Notes: generated by a model from the sequence alone, not told the origin. Shown: positions 17,582-26,222, numbered from the stretch's first letter. The stretch: DNA of 64,000 bases from Geodermatophilus africanus (GCF_900107105.1 NZ_FNOT01000002.1:434001-498000); one strand, 5' to 3'. Translations and numbers: made by a program.

Positions 17582-18274
17582 TCACCGGATGGCGGTGGAG
17601 ACCTCCCGGGAGGCAGCGGCCACCAGCTGGCCGATCTGCGTGGTGTCCGCCGCGTCGTCGACGTAGACGACGGCCAGCGCCGCGCGGGTCCCTCCGTCGG
17701 GGCCCAGGACCGGCGCGGCGACCGATCGCAGGCCGGGGATGACCTCGCCGCGTGAGGTCGCCCAACCCAGCCGACGGGCTTCCCGGAGGGCCTCCCGGTC
17801 CTCGGGTGTCGCGGCCTCGGGCATGAGGAGGGCGAGGCCGGGAGCCCCCTGGCCCACCGGATGGCGGATGCCTGGCCGGTAGACGACGTGCGCCGGGGAG
17901 TCGTGCGGCTCGACGCTGCTCACCGTCACGGCCTCGTCGCCGGCCCGGACGACGAGGAAGGCCGTCATCCCCAGGTGCGCGACCAGCGCGTCGAGCCGGG
18001 GCAGTGCCGCTGACTGGAGGTCGGTCCGCACCCCGCGGGCCAACCCGACCACGCCGAGACCCAACCGGTAGTGCCCGGCCGGGTCCCGCTCGACCAGCTG
18101 GTGGTCCTCGAGCGTGCGCAGCAGGCGATAGGTGATCGACCGGTGCAGCCCCACGGCCTGACCGATGTCCGCGATCGGCTGGGGCGTGCCCACGGCGGCC
18201 AGGTGCTCGAGGATCCGGAGGCCCCGGTCGAGCGTCTGGGACTGCGGCGCGCTCGCGCCGTCGTCTGCCGCCAT
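17582..18274 (-). CDS. IclR-family transcriptional regulator
   Basis: A 230-residue regulator. The N-terminal winged helix reads TLDRGLRILEHLAAVGTPQPIAD and HRSITYRLLRTLEDHQLVERD. The IclR effector domain follows (LVAHLGMTAFLVVRAGDEAV, RPGIRHPVGQGAPGLALL, GEVIPGLRSVAAPVLGPDGG). ATG 18274 behind GGGGAGGGG is preferred to 18307. IclR proteins often control aromatic catabolism, and the homogentisate operon lies just upstream on the same strand. That link is inference; the rhamnose operon already has its own LacI repressor. Confidence 0.9.
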   Translation of the reverse strand: MAADDGASAPQSQTLDRGLRILEHLAAVGTPQPIADIGQAVGLHRSITYRLLRTLEDHQLVERDPAGHYRLGLGVVGLARGVRTDLQSAALPRLDALVAHLGMTAFLVVRAGDEAVTVSSVEPHDSPAHVVYRPGIRHPVGQGAPGLALLMPEAATPEDREALREARRLGWATSRGEVIPGLRSVAAPVLGPDGGTRAALAVVYVDDAADTTQIGQLVAAASREVSTAIR

Positions 18275-18440
18275 CGCCGTCCCCTCCCCGCACCGCTTGG
18301 CACCCACCCTACGGTCAGCCGGTCACCGGGCTCCTCCGCTGCTGGCGGGACACGAGACGGTGGCCACGGGACGGCCGGGACTGGTGCCGCAGCCGACCTC
18401 CCGAGGGACGCCGCGCTGGGATCGACGCACGGCCCGGCCG

Positions 18441-18482
18441 GACGCAGCACCGCCCCGGCGCCCTGAGGCGCGGTGCTGCGTC
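18441..18482 (-). terminator. hairpin after the aldehyde dehydrogenase gene
   Basis: GACGCAGCACCGC (18441-18453) pairs perfectly with GCGGTGCTGCGTC (18470-18482), ten bases beyond the dehydrogenase stop at 18493. It probably ends the minus-strand homogentisate transcript. Confidence 0.75.
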
Positions 18483-18492
18483 GGGCGCTCCC

Positions 18493-19941
18493 TCAGCCGT
18501 TGATGACCTGGGGGACGGCCACCGCCTTGAGGCCCTCGACGCCGAACTCCAGCCCGTAGCCGGACTTCTTGACCCCGCCGAAGGGGATCATCGGGTGCAC
18601 CCCGCCGTGCGAGTTGATCCACACGGTGCCGGCCTCGAGTCGAGCGGCGACGGCCCGCGCGGCCTCCTTGTCGCTGCTCCACACCGAGGCGCCCAGGCCG
18701 ACGTCGAGCCGGTTGGCCATGGCCACGGCCTGGTCGACGTCGTGGTAGCGGACGATGGGCAGCGCCGGGCCGAACTGCTCCTCGGCCACCAACGGGTTGT
18801 CGTCGTCGATGTCGGCCACCAGCTTGGTCGGGTAGAAGTGGCCCGGCGCGTCGGGGTCGGGGTCGCCGCCGACGATGACCTTCGCGCCGGCGTCGCGCGC
18901 CGCGTCGACGAGCCGGGCGACGATGTCGTACTGGGCGCGGTTCTGCAGCGGGCCGAGCACGTTGTCCTCGTCGAGTCCGCGGCCCATGGGCATGGCGCGC
19001 GCGACGTCGGTGAGCGCGGTGCAGACCTCGTCGTAGACGTCGGTGTGCACGTACAGCCGCTTGAGCGCGGCGCAGGTCTGGCCGGTGTTGATGAAGGCGC
19101 CCCAGAACAGGCCCTCGGCGATGGCCTCGGGGTCGGCGTCGGGGAGGACGATGCCGGCGTCGTTGCCGCCGAGCTCGAGGGTCAGCCGCTTCACGGTGTC
19201 GGCCGAGCTCTTGATGATGGCCTGGCCGGTGGCGGTGGAGCCGGTGAACATCAGCTTGGCGACGTCCGGGTGGCTGGACAGCCGGGCGCCCACCTCCCGG
19301 CCACCGGCCACCGCGGTGAGCACGTCGGCGGGCAGCACGCTGTTCAGCACGTGCACCAGTGCCAGCACGCTCAGCGGGGTGTACTCCGAGGGCTTGACCA
19401 CCACGGTGTTGCCCATCCGCAGTGCGGGGGCGATCTGCCAGACGGTGATCATCATCGGCCAGTTCCACGGCCCGATCGCGCCCACCACGCCGACGGGGCG
19501 GTAGTGCAGCACGGCGTGCGTGTCCGCGTCGTCGACCACCGTCCCGCCCGGGAGTTCGGTGGCCGCGGTGGCCCGCAGCCAGGCGGCGCAGGCCCCGACC
19601 TCGAACCGGGCGTTGGGGCCGTTGAGCGGCTTGCCCTGCTCCCGGGAGAGCAGCTCGGCCAGTGGCTCGGCCGCGGTCTCGATCGCCTCGGCCACGCGCA
19701 GCAGCAGGTCGACGCGGTCGGCGTCGCTGCGGGCAGCCCAGGCCGGCTGCGCGGCGCGGGCGCTCGCGACGGCCGCGTCGAGGTCCTCGGCGGAGCGGTC
19801 GGCGACCCGGCCGACGACCTCGCCCGTGGCCGGGTCGAGGACCTCGCGGCCGTCGGGGTCGGTGACGGCGGCCAGCAGGCTCTCGTGGGTGGGCGCCTCC
19901 GGCGTGGTGGTCACGGGCTCGGTCACAGCGGGAGTGGTCAT
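18493..19941 (-). CDS. NAD(P)-dependent aldehyde dehydrogenase
   Basis: A 482-residue aldehyde dehydrogenase. Visible are the substrate-entry region GPWNWPMMITVWQIAPALRMG, the cofactor motif FTGSTATGQAI, the general-base Glu in LELGGNDAGIV and the nucleophilic Cys in NTGQTCAALKRLYV. ATG 19941 is set by GAGAGGCCGACG upstream and the family start; the frame remains open further upstream but that part is antisense to fahA. It lies 62 bases after fahA on the same strand. A role in phenylacetaldehyde or semialdehyde oxidation feeding the aromatic pathway is plausible but unproven. Confidence 0.92.
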   Translation of the reverse strand: MTTPAVTEPVTTTPEAPTHESLLAAVTDPDGREVLDPATGEVVGRVADRSAEDLDAAVASARAAQPAWAARSDADRVDLLLRVAEAIETAAEPLAELLSREQGKPLNGPNARFEVGACAAWLRATAATELPGGTVVDDADTHAVLHYRPVGVVGAIGPWNWPMMITVWQIAPALRMGNTVVVKPSEYTPLSVLALVHVLNSVLPADVLTAVAGGREVGARLSSHPDVAKLMFTGSTATGQAIIKSSADTVKRLTLELGGNDAGIVLPDADPEAIAEGLFWGAFINTGQTCAALKRLYVHTDVYDEVCTALTDVARAMPMGRGLDEDNVLGPLQNRAQYDIVARLVDAARDAGAKVIVGGDPDPDAPGHFYPTKLVADIDDDNPLVAEEQFGPALPIVRYHDVDQAVAMANRLDVGLGASVWSSDKEAARAVAARLEAGTVWINSHGGVHPMIPFGGVKKSGYGLEFGVEGLKAVAVPQVING

Positions 19942-20003
19942 CGTCGGCCTCTCGGACAGGTGGGCGGTGCAGGGCGGTGGGGTGGGGAGCTGAGGGGGCG
20001 CGC

Positions 20004-21206
20004 TCACCGCGCCGGCTCGATGCGGCCGGTGACCTCGCCCAGGGCGATCCGGGAGCCCTCCGGGCCGGGCGCGGTCGCGGTGATGGTGACGACGTCGCCG
20101 TCCTCGAGGAACGTGCGCGTCGACCCGTCCGGCAGGGTGAGCGGCTCCTCGCCGCCCCAGGAGAGCTCGATGAACGAGCCGCGCTGGTCCCTGTCGGGGC
20201 CCGAGACGGTGCCGGAGGCGAACAGGTCGCCGGTGCGGAGGCTGGCGCCGTTGGCGGTCGTGTGCGCCAGCTGCTGGGCCGGGGTCCAGTACATGAGGCG
20301 GAACGGCGGGCAGCTGACCAGCTCGCCGTTGAGTCGCACCTCGAGCGCGAGGTCGAGCCCCCACGGGTGGCCGGTGTCGTCGAGGTAGGGCAGGAGCGGC
20401 ACGTCGCGGTCCGGTGCGACCCGGGCGGCCTCGAGCGCGGCCAGCGGCACGACCCACGGCGAGACGGAGGTGAGGAAGGACTTGCCGAGGAAGGGGCCCA
20501 GCGGCACGTACTCCCACGACTGGATGTCCCGGGCCGACCAGTCGTTGACCAGGCACACGCCGAAGACGTGCTCGGGGAAGGCGGCCAGCGGCACGGGCCG
20601 GCCGAGCTCCGACGGCGTCCCGACGACGAAGCCGACCTCGGCCTCGATGTCCAGCCGCTGCGACGGCCCGAACGTGGGCGCGTCGTCCGCCGGCGCCTTG
20701 CGCTGGCCGCTCGGCCTGATCACCGGCGTGCCGGAGACGGCCACGGTGCCGGCGCGGCCGTGGTAGCCGATCGGCAGGTGCTTCCAGTTCGGGGTCAGCG
20801 GCTCCGAGTCCGGGCGGAACATCCGGCCGAGGTTCTCGGCGTGGTGCTGGGAGCTGTAGAAGTCGACGTAGTCGGCGACCTCGACCGGCAGGTGCAGCAT
20901 CACGTCCTCGCGCGGCAGCAGGTGCGGCTCGACGGCGGCGCGGTGCGCCGGGTCGGCCAGCAGCTCCTGCACCCGGGCGCGCAGCGCGTCCCACGTCGTC
21001 CGCCCTCGGGACATCAGTCCGTTGAGCGAGCCGGTGGCCAGCGCGTCGGCGGCGGGGACATCCAGCCGCGAGACGTCGAGGACGTGCCCGCCGATGGCGA
21101 CGCCGACCCGCCGGGGGCCGTCGGGCTCGGTCGAGAAGACGCCGTAGGGCAGGTTGTCCGGCCCGAAGCCGGTGCCGGCGGGGAGGTCCAGCCAGGTGGG
21201 GGTCAC
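20004..21206 (-). CDS. fahA: fumarylacetoacetase
   Basis: A 400-residue enzyme of the last homogentisate step, cutting fumarylacetoacetate to fumarate and acetoacetate. It has the small N-terminal FAH domain (GFGPDNLPYGVF), the catalytic region FYSSQHHAENLGRMFRP, metal-binding GFVVGTPSELGRPVP and WSARDIQSWEYVPLGPFLGKS, and TGDLFASGTVSG. The GTG at 21206 overlaps the stop of the upstream unknown gene (GTGA). Length and motifs match the family. Confidence 0.94.
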   Translation of the reverse strand: MTPTWLDLPAGTGFGPDNLPYGVFSTEPDGPRRVGVAIGGHVLDVSRLDVPAADALATGSLNGLMSRGRTTWDALRARVQELLADPAHRAAVEPHLLPREDVMLHLPVEVADYVDFYSSQHHAENLGRMFRPDSEPLTPNWKHLPIGYHGRAGTVAVSGTPVIRPSGQRKAPADDAPTFGPSQRLDIEAEVGFVVGTPSELGRPVPLAAFPEHVFGVCLVNDWSARDIQSWEYVPLGPFLGKSFLTSVSPWVVPLAALEAARVAPDRDVPLLPYLDDTGHPWGLDLALEVRLNGELVSCPPFRLMYWTPAQQLAHTTANGASLRTGDLFASGTVSGPDRDQRGSFIELSWGGEEPLTLPDGSTRTFLEDGDVVTITATAPGPEGSRIALGEVTGRIEPAR

Positions 21207-22081
21207 GCGGAGATCCGTTCCGGGGCGGGCAGCAGGCCGAGGGCCACGAGGTCCTCGACCGGCTCGAGGACGCTGCAGGTACCGAAGGAGGTGAAGGCGG
21301 CGCGGGCCCGCGTGGCGCGGGCGGCCGGCCAGGTGCGCACGGCGGTCGCCACGGTGCCCGGGTCGGTCGCGGCCAGCCATTCCGTCGCGACCGTCGGCGG
21401 CGCGCCGGAGGCCAGCGCCGAGGCAGCGAGCAGCACGTTGAGGAAGCCGTGGTGCTCGAAGCCGGTCGCCGGGTCGGTGTGCCGGACGGCGTGGTGCAGC
21501 CCGGCCGTGCACTTGAACGCCACGTCTCGGGTGACGCACGCGTGCAGGGTGCCGGCCAGCTCGCTCGGGCTCGGAAACAGCGGCGCGCGCACCCCGCCGG
21601 TGCGCAGCTTGGCGCGATACCGGGTGTCGGCCAGGACGTCGAGCACCTCGTCCCGGGCGGCGCTGCGGGGCAGCTCGACCGCCGCCGGCACGCCCGCGGG
21701 CAGGACGTCGTCGAGGACCCGGACCGCCTCGCGAGCCGCCGCGACGTCGGTGGCGACCGGGACCTCGACGGCGGCCAGGGTCAGGCCCGGGTGGGCGCCG
21801 ACCCGGGCCGCCGCGGCCGGCAGGTCGCCGGTTGCCGCGATCAGCGAGACGTCGATCGGCTCACCGTCGCCCAGGTGCGCACTCAGCTCGCCCAGCCGGG
21901 CCGCCGGCACGACGAACGGCCCGACCAGGTCGCCCAGCCGCTCCCGCAGGTCCCGGTGGGCGGGGACGGCCGCAGCCATCGGCGCGTCGCCGGGCGGGAA
22001 CAGCGCCGCGTCGTCGAACAGGCCGGTGGCCAGCACCGGCGCGGCCTGCGCGCCGGTGCCGGCGGCGGAGGGCGCGGTCAT
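21203..22081 (-). CDS. uncharacterised protein between hmgA and fahA
   Basis: A 292-residue soluble protein with no domain I can name. It starts TGLFDDAALFPPGDAPM, contains alternating beta-strand-like and helical segments that suggest an alpha/beta barrel, and has a conserved-looking C-terminal stretch with KLRTGG, FPSPSELAG and VAFKCTAGLHHAVRH followed by HGFLNVLLAAS. I recall similar proteins in other actinobacteria without an assigned function. Both ends overlap its neighbours by four bases (ATGA from hmgA, GTGA into fahA), so the three are translated together. It is a candidate for the maleylacetoacetate isomerase step, otherwise missing here; this is inference. Confidence 0.88.
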   Translation of the reverse strand: MTAPSAAGTGAQAAPVLATGLFDDAALFPPGDAPMAAAVPAHRDLRERLGDLVGPFVVPAARLGELSAHLGDGEPIDVSLIAATGDLPAAAARVGAHPGLTLAAVEVPVATDVAAAREAVRVLDDVLPAGVPAAVELPRSAARDEVLDVLADTRYRAKLRTGGVRAPLFPSPSELAGTLHACVTRDVAFKCTAGLHHAVRHTDPATGFEHHGFLNVLLAASALASGAPPTVATEWLAATDPGTVATAVRTWPAARATRARAAFTSFGTCSVLEPVEDLVALGLLPAPERISA

Positions 22082-23283
22082 GCCGAGGGACCCCGGCCCG
22101 ACCACGTCCAGGCGTACTTCCCGTCGTCGACGGCGATGCCGGCCTCGCCGACGTCCAGCGGGCGGAAGGTGTCGACCATGACGGCGAGCTCGTCGAAGTA
22201 CTCCGCGCCGAGGCTCTTCTCGACCGCGCCGGGCTGGGGGCCGTGCGAGTGCCCGCCGGGGTGCACCGAGATCGAGCCCTTCCCGATGCCCGAGCCCTTG
22301 CGGGCCTCGTAGTCGCCGTCGACGTAGAACATGATCTCGTCGGAGTCGACGTTGGAGTGGTAGTAGGGCACCGGCACCGCCAGCGGGTGGTAGTCGACCT
22401 TCCGGGGCACGAAGTTGCAGATCACGAAGTTGTGGCCCTCGAAGACCTGGTGCACCGGCGGCGGCTGGTGCACCCGGCCGGTGATCGGCTCGTAGTCGGC
22501 GATGTTGAACGCGTACGGGTAGAGGCAGCCGTCCCAGCCGACGACGTCGAACGGGTGCTCCGGGACCACGTGGATCGTGCCGGCCAGCCCGCCGGGACCG
22601 GTGCCGCGGTGCTTGACGTACACCTCGACGTCGGTGCCCTCGGCCAGCAGCGGGCCGGTCGGACCGCGCAGGTCGCGCTCGCAGAAGGGGGCGTGCTCGA
22701 GCAGCTGGCCGTACTTCGACAGGTAGCGCTTGGGCGGGGCGATGTGGCTGTTGGCCTCGATCGCGTAGGTGCGCAGCGGCTCCGAGCCGGTGGGGATCCA
22801 CCGGTGGGTGGTGGTCCGCGGGATGATCACGTAGTCGCCCTGGCCCACCTCGAGCGTGCCGAAGGTGGTCTCCACCGTGGCCGAGCCCCGCTCCACGTAG
22901 ACGCACTCGTCACCCGTGGCGTTGCGGTAGTACGGGCTGGGCAGCGACGAGACGGCGTAGGAGATGCGGACGTCGCCGTTGCCCAGCACCAGCCGCCGAC
23001 CGGTCACCGCGTCGGTCGCCTTGTGCTCCTCGCCGGGGAACAGGTCGTGCAGCTTCAGGTGCCGCGGCACCAGCGGCGCGTTGGGAGTCAGTGTCTGGTC
23101 GGGCAGCTCCCACGGGCGGGCGTCGACGATCGCCGAGGGGACGCCGCGGTGGTACAGCAGCGAGGAGTCCGACGAGAACCCCTCCTCGCCGACCAGCTCC
23201 TCGTAGTAGAGGCCGCCGTCGGGACGACGGAACTGGGTGTGCCGCTTCGGTGGGACCTCGCCCACCTGTCGGTAGAACGCCAT
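22078..23283 (-). CDS. hmgA: homogentisate 1,2-dioxygenase
   Basis: A 401-residue non-haem iron dioxygenase opening the ring of homogentisate to maleylacetoacetate. The N-terminus is typical (FYRQVGEVPPKRHTQF, LYYEELVGEEGFSSDSSLLYH, split here by a few residues). The iron-site region near the C-terminus is intact: VPVPYYHSNVDSDEIMFYV and ISVHPGGHSHGPQPGAVE. The protein is slightly shorter than the roughly 430-445 residues of the proteobacterial and human enzymes. ATG 23283 follows GGAGTCATCCCC. Confidence 0.95.
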   Translation of the reverse strand: MAFYRQVGEVPPKRHTQFRRPDGGLYYEELVGEEGFSSDSSLLYHRGVPSAIVDARPWELPDQTLTPNAPLVPRHLKLHDLFPGEEHKATDAVTGRRLVLGNGDVRISYAVSSLPSPYYRNATGDECVYVERGSATVETTFGTLEVGQGDYVIIPRTTTHRWIPTGSEPLRTYAIEANSHIAPPKRYLSKYGQLLEHAPFCERDLRGPTGPLLAEGTDVEVYVKHRGTGPGGLAGTIHVVPEHPFDVVGWDGCLYPYAFNIADYEPITGRVHQPPPVHQVFEGHNFVICNFVPRKVDYHPLAVPVPYYHSNVDSDEIMFYVDGDYEARKGSGIGKGSISVHPGGHSHGPQPGAVEKSLGAEYFDELAVMVDTFRPLDVGEAGIAVDDGKYAWTWSGRGPSA

Positions 23284-23300
23284 GGGGATGACTCCTTCGG

Positions 23301-24953
23301 TCAGACGACGGCCAGGCCCTCGTGCAGGGTCCCGCCGCGAGCCTGCGAGCGGTGGGGGGCACGGGGGTCCTTCTGGGGACTGGCGAGCAGCCGGGCCACC
23401 GCGGGGGCGACGTCGGCGGAGCGGGTGAGCACGGCGGCGACGTGCGCGTCGGGACGCAGCACCCAGACCTCGTCGGGCCGGGCGCCCAGGGCCTCGCCGA
23501 GGAGGCCGCTGGGGTCCAGGTCTCCCATCCGGTGCACGCTCACCGGCAGGTCGCCGAGGTCGGGCAGCTCCGGTGGGTCGGCCTCGTCGCCGACGAGGAC
23601 GGTCACGCCCTCACGGGCGAGCTGGCGCAGCCGGACGACGTCCGGCCGGCCGGGCACGGTGACCGGGCAGTCGGGCACCAGCACGCCGGGCGCGGGCACC
23701 GGGACGTCGCCGCGGGCCGGGCGGCCGGGGAAGGGGCGCCGCTCGTCCGGCGTGGTCAGCGGGGAGTCGACGTACCAGAACGGCTCGGCGAGCCGGCCGG
23801 AGTCGACCTCCGCCCGGGCCCGCGGGTCGGTGGCGGCCCGCTCCAGGACGTCGAGACGGCGGCGGGCCTCCTCCTCGCTGCCCGGCACCAGGAAGCGCAT
23901 GGTCGCGCCGGTGACCGCGATGTTCTCCAGCGCCGCGGCGTGCCGCTCGTCGTGGTAGCTGTCCAGCAGCGACTCCGCAGCCCAGCCGCGGAGGACGAAG
24001 GCGACCTTCCAGGCGGCGTTCTCGGCGTCGAGGACCCCGGAGTTCAGGCCGCGGGCCCCGAACGGGGAGACGAGGTGCGCCGCGTCGCCCGCGACCAGCA
24101 CCCGGCCGACCCGCATGCGGTCGACCACCCGGGAGTGGAAGCGGTAGACCGACTTCCACACGATGTCGTACGGCCGGTCGCCGATGACCTGGCGGATCCG
24201 CCGGTCCAGACCGCCGGAGGCCTCCTCGGCGGCCAGGTCGAAGTCCGGCGGCACCTGCCAGTCGATGCGGAAGGTGGAGTCCGGGCAGGAGTGGATGAGC
24301 ACCTGGCGGCCGGGGTTCCACTCCGGGTCGAAGTAGAACCGGCGCTCGGTCTCCCAGCCGGGCAGGTCGGTCCGGATGTCGCAGATGAGGAAGTGGTCGT
24401 CGAAGGTCTCGCCCTCGAACGTCAGCCCGAGGGCCGACCGCAGGGCGTCGCTGCGGGGGCCCGCACAGGCGACGGCGTAGGACCCGCGGACCGTCGCGCC
24501 GTTCGCGCAGGTGACCCACACTCCGGAGTCGTCCTGCGCAATCCCCGTGACCCGGTGGCCCCAGCGGTCCTCGACCAGCGGCTCGGCGGCGATCCGCTCG
24601 TCGAGCAGCCGCTCGGTCTCGCACTGCGAGATGTTGACGAACGGCGGGAACGGGGACCTCCCCCGGTCGGCGAACTGGAAGCTGAACAGCTCGGCGTCGC
24701 GGTGGAAGGTGCGCGCGGTGGTCCAGGTGACCCCGCGGCGGGCGACCTCCGCGCCGACGCCGACGGCGTCCCAGACGTCGAGGACGTCGCGCTGCTGGCA
24801 GATGGCCTTGCTGCCGATCAGGTCCCGCTCGTCGCGGCCGTCGAGGACGACGACGGGCAGGCCCCAGCGGGCCAGCAGGAGCGCGGTGGTCTGGCCGACC
24901 GGGCCGGCGCCCAGGACCAGCACGGGTGCGGTGGCGGTCATCGGGGACCTCAT
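23301..24953 (-). CDS. FAD-dependent aromatic hydroxylase (MhpA/3-hydroxyphenylacetate hydroxylase-like)
   Basis: A 550-residue class A flavoprotein monooxygenase. It has the N-terminal dinucleotide motif VLGAGPVGQTTALLLARWG, the DG-type motif CAGPRSDALRSALG, the FAD-ribityl motif GDAAHLVSPFGARGLNSG and a C-terminal thioredoxin-like extension, as in MhpA. ATG 24953 overlaps the MBL gene stop (ATGA); ATG 24941 is an alternative. In this operon it most likely makes homogentisate by hydroxylating 3-hydroxyphenylacetate, since no 4-hydroxyphenylpyruvate dioxygenase gene is present. Substrate is inferred from context only. Confidence 0.88.
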   Translation of the reverse strand: MRSPMTATAPVLVLGAGPVGQTTALLLARWGLPVVVLDGRDERDLIGSKAICQQRDVLDVWDAVGVGAEVARRGVTWTTARTFHRDAELFSFQFADRGRSPFPPFVNISQCETERLLDERIAAEPLVEDRWGHRVTGIAQDDSGVWVTCANGATVRGSYAVACAGPRSDALRSALGLTFEGETFDDHFLICDIRTDLPGWETERRFYFDPEWNPGRQVLIHSCPDSTFRIDWQVPPDFDLAAEEASGGLDRRIRQVIGDRPYDIVWKSVYRFHSRVVDRMRVGRVLVAGDAAHLVSPFGARGLNSGVLDAENAAWKVAFVLRGWAAESLLDSYHDERHAAALENIAVTGATMRFLVPGSEEEARRRLDVLERAATDPRARAEVDSGRLAEPFWYVDSPLTTPDERRPFPGRPARGDVPVPAPGVLVPDCPVTVPGRPDVVRLRQLAREGVTVLVGDEADPPELPDLGDLPVSVHRMGDLDPSGLLGEALGARPDEVWVLRPDAHVAAVLTRSADVAPAVARLLASPQKDPRAPHRSQARGGTLHEGLAVV

Positions 24954-25912
24954 CCCTGCAGCTCGTCCCAGACCTGGCGGTCGCGCTCGGCGGTCCAGAT
25001 CACGGGACGCTCGATGCCGGAGAACTCGTCCCACAGCCGCTGGACGTCGAAGGGCAGGCAGTGCTCGAAGATCGGCCACTGGCCGTACTTGGGGGCCAGG
25101 GCCGCGTGGGTGGCGGCGAAGGCGTCCTTGAGCGTGCCCCCGGAGCGGTGCGCCTCGCCGACGGTGCGCTGCATGGTGAGCAGGAAGTCGCGGGTCTGCT
25201 CGATGGCGGCGTCGACCTGGTCACGGCCACGGGCGATGGCGCCCCGCCCACCGATGAGCTGCTGCGCGCCCAGGGCCTTGACCCGGTCGAGGGTGCCGGC
25301 GGCCCAGTCGAGGTGGAACGCGTCGCCGGTGTAGAGCGCCGCCTGCGACTCCACCAGGTCGCCGGCGAAGAGGATCTCCTGCTTGGGCAGCCAGGCGACG
25401 ATGTCGCCCTCGGTGTGCCCGCGGCCGAGGAACTCCAGGACGAGCTCGCCGCGGTCGCCGCCGAGCTCGACGGTCAGCTTGTCGCGGAAGGTCATCGTCG
25501 GCCAGGTGAGGCCGGGGATGGACTCGGGCTCCTCGAACAGCCGCGGCATCCGGCCGTACTCGCTCTCCCAGTCCTGCTGGCCGCGCTCCTCGATGAGGTG
25601 CTTAGTCTGCTCGGAGCTGACGATCACCTCGGCGTCGAAGGCGCTGGCACCGAGCACGCGGACCGCGTGGTAGTGGCTGAGCACCAGGTAGCGGACCGGC
25701 TTGTCGGTGTGCTCACGCAGCTTGGCCAGCCAGCGGCGGGCGGCGACCGGGGTGGCGAGGGCCTCGAAGCAGACGAGGAAGTCCTCGCCCTCGATGGCGC
25801 CCAGGTTGGGGTCGCCCTCCGCGGTCAGCGCGTACACGCCGTCGGCGAGCACCTCGAGGGTCTGTTCCTTGACGCCGAGATCGGCGGAGGAGGCGAAGGG
25901 CTTGGCTGCCAT
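24950..25912 (-). CDS. MBL-fold hydrolase with altered HxHxDH motif
   Basis: A 320-residue metallo-beta-lactamase-fold protein, first gene of the homogentisate operon. The first metal motif reads LVLSHYHAVRVLG: the first two histidines are present, but the Asp-His pair of HxHxDH is replaced by Val-Arg. Later motifs are LGRGHTEGDIVAWLP, FAGDLVESQAA and a C-terminal FEHCLPFDVQRLWDE. ATG 25912 follows GGAGACCTCCCC. The fold is confident. The reaction is unknown and could be a thioesterase, lactonase or a non-hydrolytic role in aromatic catabolism. Confidence 0.87.
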   Translation of the reverse strand: MAAKPFASSADLGVKEQTLEVLADGVYALTAEGDPNLGAIEGEDFLVCFEALATPVAARRWLAKLREHTDKPVRYLVLSHYHAVRVLGASAFDAEVIVSSEQTKHLIEERGQQDWESEYGRMPRLFEEPESIPGLTWPTMTFRDKLTVELGGDRGELVLEFLGRGHTEGDIVAWLPKQEILFAGDLVESQAALYTGDAFHLDWAAGTLDRVKALGAQQLIGGRGAIARGRDQVDAAIEQTRDFLLTMQRTVGEAHRSGGTLKDAFAATHAALAPKYGQWPIFEHCLPFDVQRLWDEFSGIERPVIWTAERDRQVWDELQG

Positions 25913-25937
25913 GGGGAGGTCTCCAGGTCTGTGGCTG

Positions 25938-25950
25938 TTCGTTAAACGAA
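25938..25950. promoter_or_regulatory. operator-like palindrome upstream of the homogentisate operon
   Basis: TTCGTTAAACGAA is a perfect palindrome around a central A, 26 bases before the MBL start on the minus strand. AT-rich for this genome, it is the best candidate binding site for the operon's regulator, perhaps the IclR protein encoded at 17582-18274. Confidence 0.55.
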
Positions 25951-26123
25951 TCAGCTGTTCTTTTACTGGTCTGACGGTACGGGTCTCTGATGGCTGGCAC
26001 AAGGGCTTCGAGGCGCTCGATCGAACGCGCGATGAGCCGATGGGTGCACCCGTGCCATGCTGTGCCGGCGCCCGGGCATCCGAGACGTTCCTCGGGGCCC
26101 GGGCGCCGGTGGGGCGGGGGAGC

Positions 26124-26222
26124 TCAGGCGACGGGCATCCAGGCCATGTCGATCGAGACGACCTCGCTGACCGCGGCCATCCGGCCGAACTCCGGCATGT
26201 CGGCCAGGTCGTGGCGCTGCTC
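26124..26222 (-). pseudogene. C-terminal coding fragment, unknown family
   Basis: About 30 codons, all ending in G or C, encode DLADMPEFGRMAAVSEVVSI then DMAWMPVA and a TGA at 26124. The frame upstream loses this codon bias at about 26220, exactly where plus-strand coding bias begins. It looks like the tail of a gene whose front was deleted. I do not recognise the family. Confidence 0.4.

Noticed and set aside
18493-20994. Extension of the aldehyde dehydrogenase frame 350 codons upstream
   Set aside because: The extra part is a shifted frame over fahA and is Arg/Pro/Gly-rich; the family start at 19941 has its own ribosome site.
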